64,000 bases of DNA, from NCBI GenBank assembly GCA_038373865.1, contig JAXGGA010002026.1, forward strand, positions 62,001-126,000. The letters are read 5' to 3'. A program made the position numbers and the translations under genes. The DNA comes from Uloborus plumipes. Its lineage: Eukaryota; Arthropoda; Arachnida; Araneae; Uloboridae. The stretch's first letter is position 1, and each line of letters opens with the position of its first letter. The notes beneath the pieces were generated by a model. It made no database searches and had not been told where the DNA came from. It saw only the letters and a list, made by a program, of their open reading frames with translations. This document shows, piece after piece, positions 23,309 through 36,192 of the stretch.

Positions 23309-24090
23309 GGTAATATCGCACATATTTAACTGATGGTGCAATAAAAAAAGTGGCAATTTTTCGCAAAACAGTCATTTAGTACAATGAGCAGTATGATTAA
23401 AGACAAAAATAAGCAGCAGAAATGTTTTCTCCTATTTCCCTGTAACTATATCGCAATTTGTAAAGTGAATTTAAAATCACATGGCATCTGTTTACAGTCA
23501 ACTCTCGATAACTCAACGTTCCAAGAGACTGAACGATTCAAGCTATCGATTGTTTGAGCGATGGATAAATGTCATGGTATTTTCAAGAGTTTGGAACAAT
23601 AGAAACTTCGAGATAAAGGAATACTTCAGTAATAAAATTTCGAGCTATCAAGCGTCGACTATAAATTAAAACTCCTAAACAAATGAATACTGTTGATCAA
23701 AAATTGCATAAAATATAAAATTTTGGTGAGCTTCCACAAAAGGGGAAGAGTTGTTCTAAAGGTGCTGGCTGAGCCGTTAATGTTTTCAGGGGGGGGGGGG
23801 GTAAAGGTCACATCTTCTTTGGGGGAAAAGGCTCTAGGTTCTTATATGTGCTTCGTAGAATTTCAAAAGGTGCGCTATCTATCTGGGGGGGGGGAGGAAT
23901 CCTTGAGTTCAAACTGCAAATTCACCGATATGTCTTGCATAACCCATTGATAAACACACAACTTCAGTTTTATTCTTAAATATTTTAAACATAGTAATAA
24001 AATTATTGTTACAGCAATTTACAAAGATATAAAATAGCTCCATGAATAAATTGACTTACTACAACAAGCTAAGTCCAATTGGATCAGATT
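23309..24090. other. AT-rich sequence with G-runs
   Basis: Two poly-G runs (about 23790-23801 and 23885-23895) resemble the interiors of the hAT MITEs, but no paired ends were found. No gene is visible. Confidence 0.35.
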
Positions 24091-24144
24091 AAAATAGTTT
24101 TACTTAAATATTTAACCTTAAAAATATTTAAGTAAAACTATTTT
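24091..24144. repeat. perfect 23-bp-arm hairpin
   Basis: Arms 24091-24113 and 24122-24144 are exact inverse complements, with an 8-base loop. The left arm begins AAAATAGTTTTACTTAAATA. Function is unknown; it may be a minimal MITE. Confidence 0.8.
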
Positions 24145-24585
24145 GTTTAGTTACTTTTCATAGAAATTGTGAAAAATATATTGAGATTTGTCTTTTTTTT
24201 CCCTTGAAAAACATCTACTTTTAAATTTTAAATTTTAAAATTAAAATCTTTGTGTAAATAATAAGTCGAAAGTAAGCTGTCCATAAAAGAGCAATAGTTT
24301 ATCTAAATCTAACTGATGATTTATCATTTTAGTTTTAAGCTTTTTAAACGTGAATATTTGAATGAGAAATGTAAAACAACTTTGAACATTAATGATAATA
24401 ATAACACGGGAATAATTAAAAAATGATATTTCATAATAGTGCCAATAAGATTAGTAATAATAGTAATAATAATAATAACAACAATTAAAAAACATCAGGA
24501 ATTACTTTTAAAACTATATATTTTCAATTATAACTGTCTAAAATATGAATCAAATGTTATCAACTACGAAATAATATATACTTAC

Positions 24586-24631
24586 CAAAGAGTCAAGAAT
24601 TTTAACCTTTATCTCCTATCGCTGCTTCGTA
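24586..24631 (-). other. candidate untranslated 5' exon
   Basis: On the minus strand this 46-base segment follows a good acceptor (TTTTATTTTTCAG) and precedes a perfect GTAAGT donor. It has stops in all three frames, so it could only be untranslated. It lies 3.8 kb upstream of the acceptor before defensin exon 1 and in the same orientation, so it may be a leader exon of that gene. Chance pairing of splice signals is possible. Confidence 0.35.
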
Positions 24632-24649
24632 CTGAAAAATAAAATTCAT

Positions 24650-27600
24650 ACGAACAAATCCAATTTTTAAACTTCTTGTCTTGATATTAAACCACTACGT
24701 GCGAACTCAAGCATACTCGAAAAAGCACTCTGTTATACTGCAGTGTAGGTCACCTCAAATATTTTTGCACTAAAAAAAATGTTTCATTTTCTAATTGCAA
24801 AGAGTGTCAACGATATCGATTTTTGAATACAATCAATCAAGTTCTCGCACGAAGGATTGCTTGAAAAATGTGTTGTCTGTGTGTATATGTTTTTGTCTGA
24901 TGGAAAAATTGGCTACATTTTCTAATATTTCTTCGGTTATAAGTTTTTTGGGGTTTGAGAAACTGTCCTGAGTGATAATTATATATGTATTTAAAAAAAA
25001 AAAAAACTTTAGTTGGAAGTGCATTAATTAATATTTTAATTTGCTGCTTATTTTTTTTTCTCTTTTTCATAAGATAACTATAATTGCTGCGTTTTTTTTT
25101 CTGCACCAAAGTATGTTTTATGGTCTGATTTTAGTTACCGTATAAGATGTTTAAATACTTACATTTTATTAACCTTTGAATTGCAAGCCCTTTAAGTTTT
25201 TGAAATGTAATGAAAAAACAATATGACTGGATTTAATTGATCATCCTGACAGGTTTGTCAGTAAAAAAAAATTGTTTTTTTTTTTTTAAATTCATTTCTT
25301 TCGCAGGAGTGGCGTCCCCATTTGACCCCATCGCCCACGTAGGGCAAGAAAAAACTGGGTTCAAGCTTGCAAAAATGAATTTCTATCATTTACAAAAGCA
25401 TTATTGAGTACCTCAGGTGAAATGAACAAAATCGGTGGACTGTTTTAGCTTTAAAAAAGAAAAAATCCGTTTTTGATTTTAAGATTTGGGACAAGAGTTG
25501 GTTGATTTGAACAAGAAATTGAGCCGATAGAAATACATAGTTTTACTGTTCTACCACATATTGGTGGTTATTAAAGTTAAAAGAAAAGAACTCAGCTGAT
25601 TTTAATTTAAACAATTTGGAAGAATTCGAGTTTTTTTTTTTTTTCAATGGTAGTTTCGCACCGCAACCATTGACTCTCAAAGGGTTTAGCAAGAAACTGT
25701 GTTTCTGGACTGGGAGGCATGATTTTACCTAAGAGAAGTTGCTTATGTTCGCAACTGTTTCTCCACCATTTTTGAGAGAACGAAATGGCAATGTTTGGAT
25801 CAAGTTCATACATCGCACTTGGGGCAAGTTGATACGTGTAATAATTTGAATCCGAATTTTGAAAGTGATTTCAAATTTTCTAGAAATGCTTAGAATTGAC
25901 AAAAAAAAAAAGAGTCACGTAACAAATTTCTCTTGAAAAAATTGAAGCTGCATATTTCAGAGAAGGGATCCATGCCTATGCTTGAATTAACTGTAACTTA
26001 CATTTATCATCTCAGATTAATGCCCCAAACATTTTAGGAGTCTATTATTTGAAAGCTCTTAAAAACTCTCGCTTCTTATTGCGTCAACGAGAAGTGTGTT
26101 CATTAGTGCATTAACTTTATCCATGCTCAAGATGGTGCATGAGGAAGAAAAGAATAAAAATAAAATTTTTTTTCCATATGAAAACAATATGTCAACAAAC
26201 GTTGTGAAATTATTACTTGATAGTAGTCGTATTACAAGAATTTAGATTTTGAAAATAACATTCATACAAATATTTGAAAAATCAAAATGTAAAAAGTGTA
26301 TCAACTATACCCGGCTTCTTCTACTAGTAGACAGCTTATTTTCTGCTTTGTGTGAATTTAAAAAAAAAAAAAAAACTGCCAAAAAATACGTGTCAAGAAG
26401 ATTCATATCGTCATCCACGGATCCCTTTTCGACGATCTTATTTCTTTTTTTAAATAGAAGAAAAGGTGGAGGGGAAATTGATGTTATTATTTAACGAAAA
26501 TGTTTTATTTCTTCTTGGGAATTTTTTATTCCTGGTGACGAAATTTTAAGCAAAGAGTTACTTTGATCTTACGTCGAGCCTCATAAAAAGATGTTTCGGC
26601 CATTCCCAGTTTGTAAACAAAAATGAAAAGCTGCGCTGTTTAAATGAAAGATCTTTCAGGAGTAGGCAATCGTTCACAAAATTATTCGTAAATTACATCT
26701 TCGTTACACTGAGCTTCAACTTCAATTGAAAGCATTTAAGCAACTTACAAGTTCATCGAATCAAGCATTTTGTTCATATGTGCTAGATTTACCGAAACTG
26801 GTTTTTATTTTTATTTTCTCATAAATTTATCTTTGATGATGCAGACAAGTATTAATATTATTAAAGGGACAGGTAACACATTCTTCATACATGCATTTAT
26901 TAAATTTAAATTGAAAATAGCAAATTAGTACAGTACAACTATGTTTTCCTCAATGTCAAAACCCACAGTGCAATTTTTAGTTCAAAAAATAAACAATGCA
27001 ACAGTTACGAATAAGATAAATGATATAAAACTAATAATGTGACAGTCATACAAAAAGAAATTGCTTTTCATTCACTGCAGTGAAATATAACTTTTGCTTT
27101 TCTTGTGCAATGCCCAAAAACAATGAGTGGTGTTACTTCGGCAAGTGCCACTCTCATATCATTTTCTTATCTTCCTTTTCTTCTTTTCATGTCAAGCACT
27201 CGAAAAGGATTTCTTGCAAAAGAAAGCTAGTAGCAAATGGCGTGATTATCTCAAGGGTTTCTTAGCAATTAGAGGGAACGTTAGATTCTTTTTTTTCGGT
27301 GAAAAATATGCACTTTTTTCTCTCATTATAGCAGCAAAAGAAAGGTGAATACAAAAGCAAAAATAAGCGCTGAAATTAAAATTAAGTATCTTTTTTTTCT
27401 TATGTTGAAGTTAATAATTATTGAAAGTGAATAAAAAATAGTGCTAGTTTCTGCTCTGTAAAAGCAATAAAGCTGATTTTGTCCCTGATTTTCTGAAAGT
27501 CATTCAATTAACCAGCAAAAATTATATTAGGAGTTAAGGAAAATCATACATTTACGAAGAAAATGACATATGGCAAGTAAAAAAATATGATTTTTTACAA

Positions 27601-28761
27601 TTCAAGTGCCATGCTCTTTTTTTTCTCGAATTCTCCATTTTTCGAAGCATCAAAACCGATTTTCTTCAAAATACTGAGTGATTGTCTACCTTAGTCACAT
27701 GCTGACAAGCACTGGAATTTGCTAGTAAATGGATTACGGTTGTTTCTTGCAAAATTGTGTTGATTTTATTGAAAAAAGGCAAGCTTTAAATTTCTCTGGA
27801 AGATGAAACAGTAAAACTGTTCCAATAATCAGATTTCAAAATTTCCTTCAGCACATGTATTTTATGTGCTCCTTTCGAATAAATACATTCAAACAAAAAT
27901 TTGAAAATTTGATTACGAGTTATAGACGAATTAGCTGTCACCATTAAAGCTTATTTTGCCATTTTTTGAATTATTTAGATTAGAGTGAATTGTCTTTTAA
28001 TTGAAAAAAAACATGAGATTCCACAGTCTGGATAAAAATTACATTTTATTTCTGTTGAATGTTTTCCGGCAAATATAAGAAAGCAAAAACCACAGAGACA
28101 TATTGATATAATTCCCTAGTTAAAAATATCAATTAGCATTTAATAATTTTTATTTCTCGCTTTTTTATTCTTTTTTTTGTTTACATTTATTTATTGCTTA
28201 CATCCATTAATTTCAAAATGTAGCATTAGTGTTTAAGAGCAACATTTTAAACATCATACTACTTAAAATGCAAAAGGCTTTAAAAATGCTCGTTTTATTT
28301 ATTTATTTGTTTTTACCACACGTTTGGTTTAAAAATAACGAATTAAAAAAAACTATGAGAAATTTTATGTTGCTTTTTCAAATACATTTATATAACTTGA
28401 GAGTAATTACAAAACATATTACTAACTAAAATTCAGCAAAGATGTAAAAATATTTCTTTTATTTCTTTTACTAAATATTTAAGACAAAAAACCTTCTGCG
28501 AAATTGTTTATTGTTGCCCTGTTTTTGTTTGTTTTTCTTAATTAAAACCATAACAATTATCTTAGACTTAGTATTGATTACAAATATATAACTTCAAACA
28601 AAAACGTCATGCCTCCATGAGAAAAGTAAGCTCGTGTATCTGTCATTTACCTATCTATTTTTCGCATCAATTATATATTTTTTATTTTTATTTTTGTTCT
28701 CTTTCTTATCCTACACTTTGTCCAAAATATTGTACTTTTTAAATTATTTTCTTTATGAATA
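24650..28761. other. long AT-rich stretch without recognisable genes
   Basis: Only short, low-complexity frames are present. T-runs and A-runs are common. I found no bounded element, tRNA or splice-supported exon. Confidence 0.4.
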
Positions 28762-28989
28762 CCGTAAAGTCGGGTTACTTGGACCCTTGGGGGTTACTTG
28801 AGCCCATTACAGTAAAATGATAAAATCTCGGTTTGGTACTTATTAGTTGAAGACTTGCACGTAGTTCCTCGTTTCTCCTCTAGGTAGAAGCACTCTGCAG
28901 TCTCTAATGCTAGTACCAAACCCAGATTTTATCATTTTATTGTGGGCTCAAATAACCTCCTTGTGGGTCCAAGTAACCCGACTATACGG
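28762..28989. mobile_element. hairpin MITE flanked by TA
   Basis: Two ~85-bp arms are near-perfect inverse copies. The ends are CCGTAAAGTCGGGTTACTTG and its counterpart CGACTATACGG. TA lies outside both ends (28760-28761 and 28990-28991), as expected for Tc1/mariner-mobilised MITEs. Confidence 0.85.
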
Positions 28990-28991
28990 TA

Positions 28992-31900
28992 TTTATTTTA
29001 TTTTGAATATTTGAATTTGTTTTTTTATTCATCAAGCGTAAACCTAATCCTAAAACCTCTTACCATTTCTGATGCAATTTTGTAGAAGTCAAATATTTAG
29101 TACACGGAAAAAAAGCTTTGCTAGGAGCAAATATTTATCGTAATGCTAAAGACATTAAGGGAATTCTAATTTTAAAAAGAGGAGGAAAGCGAAGTAATTC
29201 AATAAATTGCTGATATGATTATTTTTTCATTTTTTATGTACGGATGTCATTCTTACTTATTAAGATATAGTTTCAAACTCCTGATAAACATAAACACACT
29301 TAACCTGAAATTATTAAAAAATTTAATGCACGCATTTAGTATTGAGTGTCCTATTTTAAGAACTGTTATTCAAGATTATTTTTCTCGAAATGAATGAGGA
29401 ATTTACTGGGTGATTTAATTGTAGGTGTATTTTAAATGTTAAAAATCCAAACCCATCTCCAGAAATCCTATTTTCATTTAGCGTGTTTTCAATCACTGAT
29501 GATACTGAGGTGGAGGACAACATAAATCATAGCTTCAAAAAGGTAAATAAAAGTAAATGCAATTCGTTTATTTACTTATTTTTGAACAGGAATTATGATT
29601 ATTAGTCTGTTACTGTTGGTCTGTTGGCTGATTTTTGTTTAGTGGTGCAAGAGCAGCTATGGGCTGTACTGCTCCAAACGATTGTTTATTTTCTCCGTTT
29701 ATTATTAATTTAAAAATAATAAGTAAAATAGCCCCAAAATACGTTTTAAAATATAAAACCAAAACAAACATGCTTGTGAAGTATTAGACTACAGGTAATT
29801 GGAAGAAAAAATTACCTGTAAAGACATTTTGTCAAATAGGTAAAAGAACAGAAACAGTAGGCACGAAACAAGGATAAGACACGAAACATACACGAAATTA
29901 AAATTAAAAAAAAAAAAGAAGTCAATCTCCTGAAGGAAGGAGAGCAAATTGGGATGACGTGCGTCCCCTAGCAATTCTATCAAAGGTGGATTAAAACTTA
30001 AAATACTTATGACAAATACGGTTTTAAATTAGAGCAGTAAGAATGTGTAATTCTGAGTTACATTACAGACAGTTAGACATTACTGTTGTTAAGTTTGTTT
30101 CTTAAATAAACACGATTAACAGTTGCTTGGGTTCACGTGCTTCCTATCAAAGTCATTTGCGATATGTAACGCCTGCTTCAGAAGCATTTTTCTTTCCTAT
30201 CTGTAAAAGAAATACTTCCTGCCTTCACCAAATATAAGCAAGAGCATCCCATCCCCAAAATGTAAAACATTCTTCAGTTTTAAGTATTTATAACAATACT
30301 AGTTTCTTTCTTTTTTTTTAATACACTGAAGGGTCAAGTACTTAAAATGTCTTCGGCCACTAGTGGGATGGGAAAGGGAGGGAGTAGAAATTTCACAAGA
30401 AAAGAACATCTGGATTACTTGTTGAAAACTGATTGTTTGATTTTGTATTATATTAAACTCAATTTTGAGGTATAGATGTTTAGTCTTAAGGATAAACCGC
30501 TCTTAGTGGACTGAATTTCTATATCTCAGAGCCAGATTAGTGTAAGTCCAAAATGGCGATTTTCTGATTATTATTGCACTGTATGTAGAATCTCATTCTA
30601 CATTGAAAGTTATTCTATAAAAAAAATTCCTTAACTAGCATTTAGCAGTGTTAAAATAGTGCGAGTTCCGTCCTTTGTAATCATCAAAGGTTTAAGCTCT
30701 CTTGTGAAAAGAAACACTTCTATTACTAATGATAATCTGACACTGAGGTACATTTTAAGTTGGATTCCACAAGGAGCAGTCTTATAGAAACTGTTTTTTT
30801 TTTTTATATATACTAATGATATTAGGGAAATGCTTTTTGGGAACACTAACTTGAAAAGGATTTAGATCAGATTTTTGAGAAATCAATTAAGTGAGACATA
30901 ACGTTCACAGTCGGAAAATGTTAAGTGCCACATTAGGTCATGTAATAAGCATGTAAGCTATCATTTACTGGGCTCTATTATCAGCGAAGAGTAAACAATT
31001 GTTGATCTAGTTATTTGAATCAGTCAGGTCTTTAAATTTAGTCAGCAGTGCACTATAGCAAATTGCTAATGTAACTGAATGTTAGATTTTATCAGCAGAT
31101 CATAATTCTAACCAGGGAACCATGCGATTCTGCAGCAATGAAAAATGTATATAAATCAGTCGCAATTAAAACAGCATAGTAAAACATGTTTCTGGGCACG
31201 TAAATTAAATTTCGCGCCATCCCACCCTCTACCCAAAAGTTTCTGGCGCTGTTCTTGCTTATTGTTATGTATTTGATGTAAAATAATATCCGTTTTATTA
31301 AATTACACCACTTTTTGTAAATGCTCCCCCCCCCCCCCCGAATTTTAATCAGTTTTTTACAATTTCATAGCCATCATTTAGTTTCAAAGAAGAAGGGAGG
31401 ATTACAACAACCATTAACACATTCTTCTGCATGGCAAAATAGGTGCAAATATCAAAAACATAAACATTTAGGGCAGGTTTAGGCTTTCATGGAGTTACTC
31501 TCCCTAAAATACATAAACAATCATCAACACTTATTGGCTTGTTTTACTATTTTTCCTTTACTCTTCTGTACAAAACCAGGGTATGGAGCTCACTCCTGCG
31601 CAATTTAGAAAACTGGTGAACTCAAAATAAAGCATTCTTTCAGATGCTTTCTTTAGTTGGAAAAATTATTTTACTACACACAAAGATCATGCTTACATTA
31701 ATTTATTTCTGTGAATGCATTAAATTTGTAGCGTTTCAATTAAGCGGTACATTTTATTAACCTACCTAATGAAACTTTTTTTTTCTTTCACTTTCCTTTT
31801 TATTCCTCTTAAATGTTAATGTATTTTTTAAGTCTATAGCATAAGAATGCATAGCTGTTTAATTAAGTGTATTGGCTTCATCTTTCCGATTCATTGTCTT

Positions 31901-32182
31901 TTTTGAGAATAAAGTAACAAAACCAATAAAAGTGGTTTCTGAAAAAAAAAGTCATAAATCATTTACCACAAATTGGATAGTCTTTTTCAAGGTATGTAAA
32001 CTAATTATCAAGGTAAAAAAAGGTCTTTAAATAGCACTAATGCAATAAAAATATTTCCTATGAAATACTTCTAGAATAACTGGAACTATTTTCCAACTTG
32101 AGTTCCAGGAAAAAGCAGAAATAAGAACTGATACAAAATTTGTTAAAATTTGTGTATGTGCTATAAGTCGTTTAATTAGTAA
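28992..32182. other. AT-rich stretch without recognisable genes
   Basis: No exon with coding character is visible. A C-run at about 31326-31339 and a short (CCCAT)-like patch at 31215-31230 may be fragments of old elements. Confidence 0.4.
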
Positions 32183-32968
32183 ACTAGCTGCCAGGGCAGC
32201 TAGATTAGCTTCCTGCGGCATGTTGATGCACTACGTCCCCCCCCTAACTTTTACCTCATTCTGATGGTTTTTGTTTGATATAATTTAATGTTCACAAGAT
32301 TTTAAAACATACTATGCACGTGACCCGGTGTTACACGGGTGCTTATTAAGTTTAAAGTAGTGAGAAAGTTTCAAGAAACTACTCGCCGCCAAGGTGGCTC
32401 GCTGAAAGGCGCTTCTCGCCTTTACTTTTTTCCTGAATCATAAAATCATTCGAATTTTTGAGATGTTGCACGGGCACTAAGCGCCTTCAAGATAGTGAGG
32501 AAAGTTTCAGTAAGTTCAGCTAGCTCAAGCGAAAGAAGCAGAAACATATAGATACTCAGTTTTTAATATAAGAAGATTGATTTTCAACTAATTTATATTT
32601 AAACAATTACAAGTAGCTAGCGATAAAAATACTACGTACATGGCCAATTAATGAGTTTCATGCTTGATTTAGTTAATCCTTCATTCAAAATTCTCATTTC
32701 CATTATTATTACTGTTTCATAGCAACCACGATTTGTAACAATGGATATTTAATCATTTAGGACAAATCGCTTTAAATTTGACTACTTTTCAATTGAAATC
32801 TTCGTTAATTAAAATAGTATAGTTATATAAATTAAAACTAATGAAGCTAGAAAAATTACCAGTTTATCGGTACCTGGTTCGATTTTCAGTTCATCGGCAT
32901 TCAGGAGAAAGAAGCAAGACACAAATAGATAGAAAGATACTTAGTTTTTAATATAAGTAGATAATGCT
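32183..32968 (+). repeat. GCTGCC/GGCAGC-hairpin interspersed repeat, copy 2
   Basis: The head CTAGCTGCCAGGGCAGCTAG and the first 390 bases match copy 1. A second module (about 32605-32968) matches copy 3 at about 36483-36863. Both modules end in a TTTTTAATATAAG-type phrase, so the repeat is modular. Confidence 0.7.
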
Positions 32969-34450
32969 GTATCCCCTCTGTCAATTTATTTTGCTGGGCG
33001 TTTTAGGACACTACAGAGAAGTTTTGAAAAATAAATATATATTTTTAGTATTTGCATCTAATAGGAAGCTCTTATGATTTTCTTACGCTTGCGATGCATT
33101 TCTTTCTAACAATTTTTTTAAGAATCTTATTCCAAATAATCTTTGTCCTCTAAATACAGTAACCATGCATAACTTAAAACTCAAAACTGCGCATTTACAT
33201 ATAATTAATTACATCGTACTCACAAATTCAAATTAAAATCGCCTTCAAAATGACTAAATATGTCTTCAAAAAAAGCATATCCGTTTTCTGACCTCATATT
33301 TTCAAATATCAAAATATTTATTATAAATGCGAAACTATTTGAATCAATAAAATTGTGACCACAACCAAAAAATAAATAAATAAATAAATAAATAAAAAGC
33401 AATGAAAAACTAAAACTGAGGTTTCGCGTGTGACATCGGAACATTTTTTGTAAGGTTTGCATATATAAGACTACTTTTAACAAGAATTTATTGCAGCACT
33501 TTTGCACGGAATAAAATCTCCCCTTTGAATTTTGAATGCTTCCATTCTAACGTATATAGGATTAAAATTCAATTATGTCAACAATTGCGCATGGTTTAAA
33601 TTAAAGTCGGACATGAGCTCCAATGCAACTGTGAAACGTGATGCCACCCGATATGCTTATCAGTTTAATTACAAATATTTGGGAGCACTTAGTTTGTATA
33701 TGTATTGAATGAAGATGTAAATTGTACAGCCAATTTATTTGACAGAGTTCACTCAGGTAACATGTGGAATTAATTTTAACAAATTTTAGCACTTATTGTT
33801 GTAAGTTAAAGTTATTACCACTTTTGTATTCCCAAAATTTGTTAAAAGTTCAACATTTAATAACACTTCAGTTTCCTTAAGTAAATGTATCATCGTATAT
33901 TGTTAGCTTTGAATTTTCTTTGTTGTATTTCTGAAATATTTGAAAAAAAAAAAAAAACAATGTAGGTATTTGTGTACTTTTTTTAAAGGTAAAAGTGAAA
34001 TAGTTTGAAATTTCAGTTTTTACTTTGTTTGTGACTCGTGGAAAATCAATAGCCTTCAGTCGAGTTTCATGAAATTTGGCTCAAAATTAATTTAACGCAC
34101 AGGGTACATTTGTGTACGGGGGTTTGCAAAAAAAAAATTGTAGCACTTGAAGCGATTTTGTTTTTTCCAAAACTCATTTTTGTTCTTTTTCTATTCTAAT
34201 TTCAAGGTAATTTTTCACATACGAGTATATTAGATAAAATAAGGAAGAAATATGTAAAACATATTTCCAAGCATTATGGCATTCAAAAGCTTGGAATTTT
34301 ATGCATAAATGAGAATTGGTTTGAAGTTTTTATGAATACTTGAAGAGCTGTACGAACAGCATTTAGAAATGTGAGTCCGTAAATGAGTGCGCAACTTTTT
34401 TTAGCGTTATTTTTTTTAAAACTATTTTGATGAAACATAAAACATCGACA
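32969..34450. other. AT-rich spacer with a diverged relative of the next element
   Basis: An (AAAT)n run is at about 33367-33394. The segment at about 34030-34400 (AGTTTCATGAAATTTGGCTC through GAAGAGCTGTACGAACAG) is a diverged, truncated parallel of 34540-34780. No gene is seen. Confidence 0.4.
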
Positions 34451-35322
34451 TCTCTACTAATAACAAAGCTGAAGGTGGGTCTGTCTTTCTTTCCTTCTGT
34501 CTGTCTGTCTGTGACCCACGTAGCGCCAAAACCGTTCGAACGATTTTCTTAAAATTTGGCACAAAATTAGTTCGTAACATGGGTGTGTGCGTCTCGAAGC
34601 GATTTTTTGAAAATTCTACTTCGTTCTTTTTCTATTCTAATTCTTAGCTCATTTTTCATATAAATTCAAAGAAATATTTCATACACATTTTCAAATCTTA
34701 TGTCATTCGAAAGCTTTAAATTTTCTGCTAAAAATGATATCAAGTAGAAGTTTCTACAAGCATTAGAAGAGCTGTAATAATTGTTTTTAGAATCCCGGAA
34801 ATTCAAGGCTTACCTAGGGCAAAGCAAGCCAAACGATTCTAAAATGGTTAAGCTCGAGAATAAAATTTGAAAATAAAGATAAAATGAATTATTTTATCAC
34901 AACCGGAAATGAACTTTTCATGTTGTTACCATGGTTACGTTTTAATACCCATTTTTTTGTTTCCGTCTTGTTTCCTTAATAATTTTCAAAATGTATTTGT
35001 TTTTGTAGCAATCCAAACCCCTAGCCTTATTAAAATGAGTTTTAACTGTTGGAAAATAATCGTCTGTTTTTTCTCCGTTTTTAAGGAATTGAAACTCGGT
35101 AAATTATAAAAATATCGTATAAATTGCTGCAACGTTCTTTGTGTGTCATTTCGGAAAATGTATTATTTTGTTTTTGAAGTTAGGAAAGAAAACTTTCTTC
35201 TTCTTTTAAACTTTGGTAAGATTTCTATTGGTTTCTGTGAGCAACACAATTGTTCTTATTTTCTCTTGTGGCTTATTTTTGTGCACCTCCCCTTGGAGTT
35301 GCATTCGTTTGTCACCAAGGGG

Positions 35323-35488
35323 CAGGCCCGTCATTTAGAGGGGCAGGGGGTATGTGCCCCCCCCTTTTTTGGGAAAGCAATGTATTGGCATGAAAGTGGG
35401 CGTGGTTTTTGCCACTTTTTGGTAAATTTTACATTGTGTATGCACCCTTTGACCACCCTGAAAAAATTCGAAATGGCGTCCCAAGGGG
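35323..35488 (-). mobile_element. hAT MITE, GGGACGTCATTT family, copy 3
   Basis: It is oriented opposite to the other two copies. It begins CAGGCCCGTCATTT and ends near AAATGGCGTCCC. CCAAGGGG lies at both edges (35315-35322 and 35481-35488), probably the 8-bp target duplication with a few terminal bases lost on the right. Confidence 0.6.
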
Positions 35489-35585
35489 GGGGGTCCCCAT
35501 GTGCCAAGGGGGTGTTTTACCCCTTTTATGGGGTAAATCAGTGTTAATTTCAATGCAGACAAAAGTGATATGAATTGGCGCGACC

Positions 35586-35607
35586 ACTTGGCGATATATC
35601 GCCAAGT
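35586..35607. repeat. 22-bp perfect palindrome containing CTTGGCGATA
   Basis: The half-site ACTTGGCGATA is followed directly by its inverse complement. Further TTGGCGA and TCGCCAAG copies follow to about 35665. The same word is repeated in the tails of the composite repeats in the first 12 kb. Confidence 0.85.
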
Positions 35608-36192
35608 TTTAGGTCGCCAAGTGTTTGACACCAATTTGGCGACAGATCGCCAAGCTGGCGATTTTTTTTTATTTGGGTTCAATTTGGCACTAATGGCGAT
35701 ATTTTGCGAAAAATCCACTGAATTGATGCTAAAATCGGCGATGTTTAAGAGATTAATCATTTTTTTGCATTGTTTTGTGGCAAACTAGGGATGTAAATGT
35801 TTGAATTGTTATCTTGCTCACTCCGAGCACTATTTTAGCTCTTAAGGCATCTACTAAGAAATTTACACGTAAAAGGAAGTAGCGTGGGGTTCATACCAGA
35901 TGTTTATATCATACTTTGAATGACTTATAGTTGAATTATATTTAAAATAGAGTGTTTTTTCTGATATATCAATTATTTTCTAAATGAACTTTTAATTTTA
36001 TACCACGAGCAAATCCGTGCGGGTACCGCTAGTCAAAAATAAAATTGAATAAGGATAATAATAATAGTTACGGCGAAAGCAAATCAGAGATGTTTAAAAG
36101 AGTCCAGAACAAAACAATGTTAATACTAATTATGGAGAACTATTTCCAGTATTGCAACTACTGTTTAATGATATAGTTTTTTAATAAGAATA

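Larger units (their letters stand above)
34451..36032 (+). mobile_element. Helitron-like element (candidate)
   Basis: It begins TCTCTACTAATAACAAAGC after an A and ends GCGGGTACCGCTAG before a T. This matches the Helitron pattern of a 5' TC, a 3' CTAG end and A-T insertion, and a GCGG/CCGC mini-hairpin sits at the 3' end. A (CTGT)n tract at 34496-34511 is followed by GTAGCGCCAAAACCGTTCG, a phrase typical of dispersed arthropod repeats. No Rep/helicase frame is present, so it would be non-autonomous. It contains a hAT MITE at 35323-35488. Confidence 0.4.

Noticed and set aside
34496..34511. CRISPR-like or regulatory meaning of short CTGT/GACA tandem tracts
   Set aside because: These are simple microsatellites in dispersed eukaryotic repeats. 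No spacer-repeat structure exists anywhere in the window.
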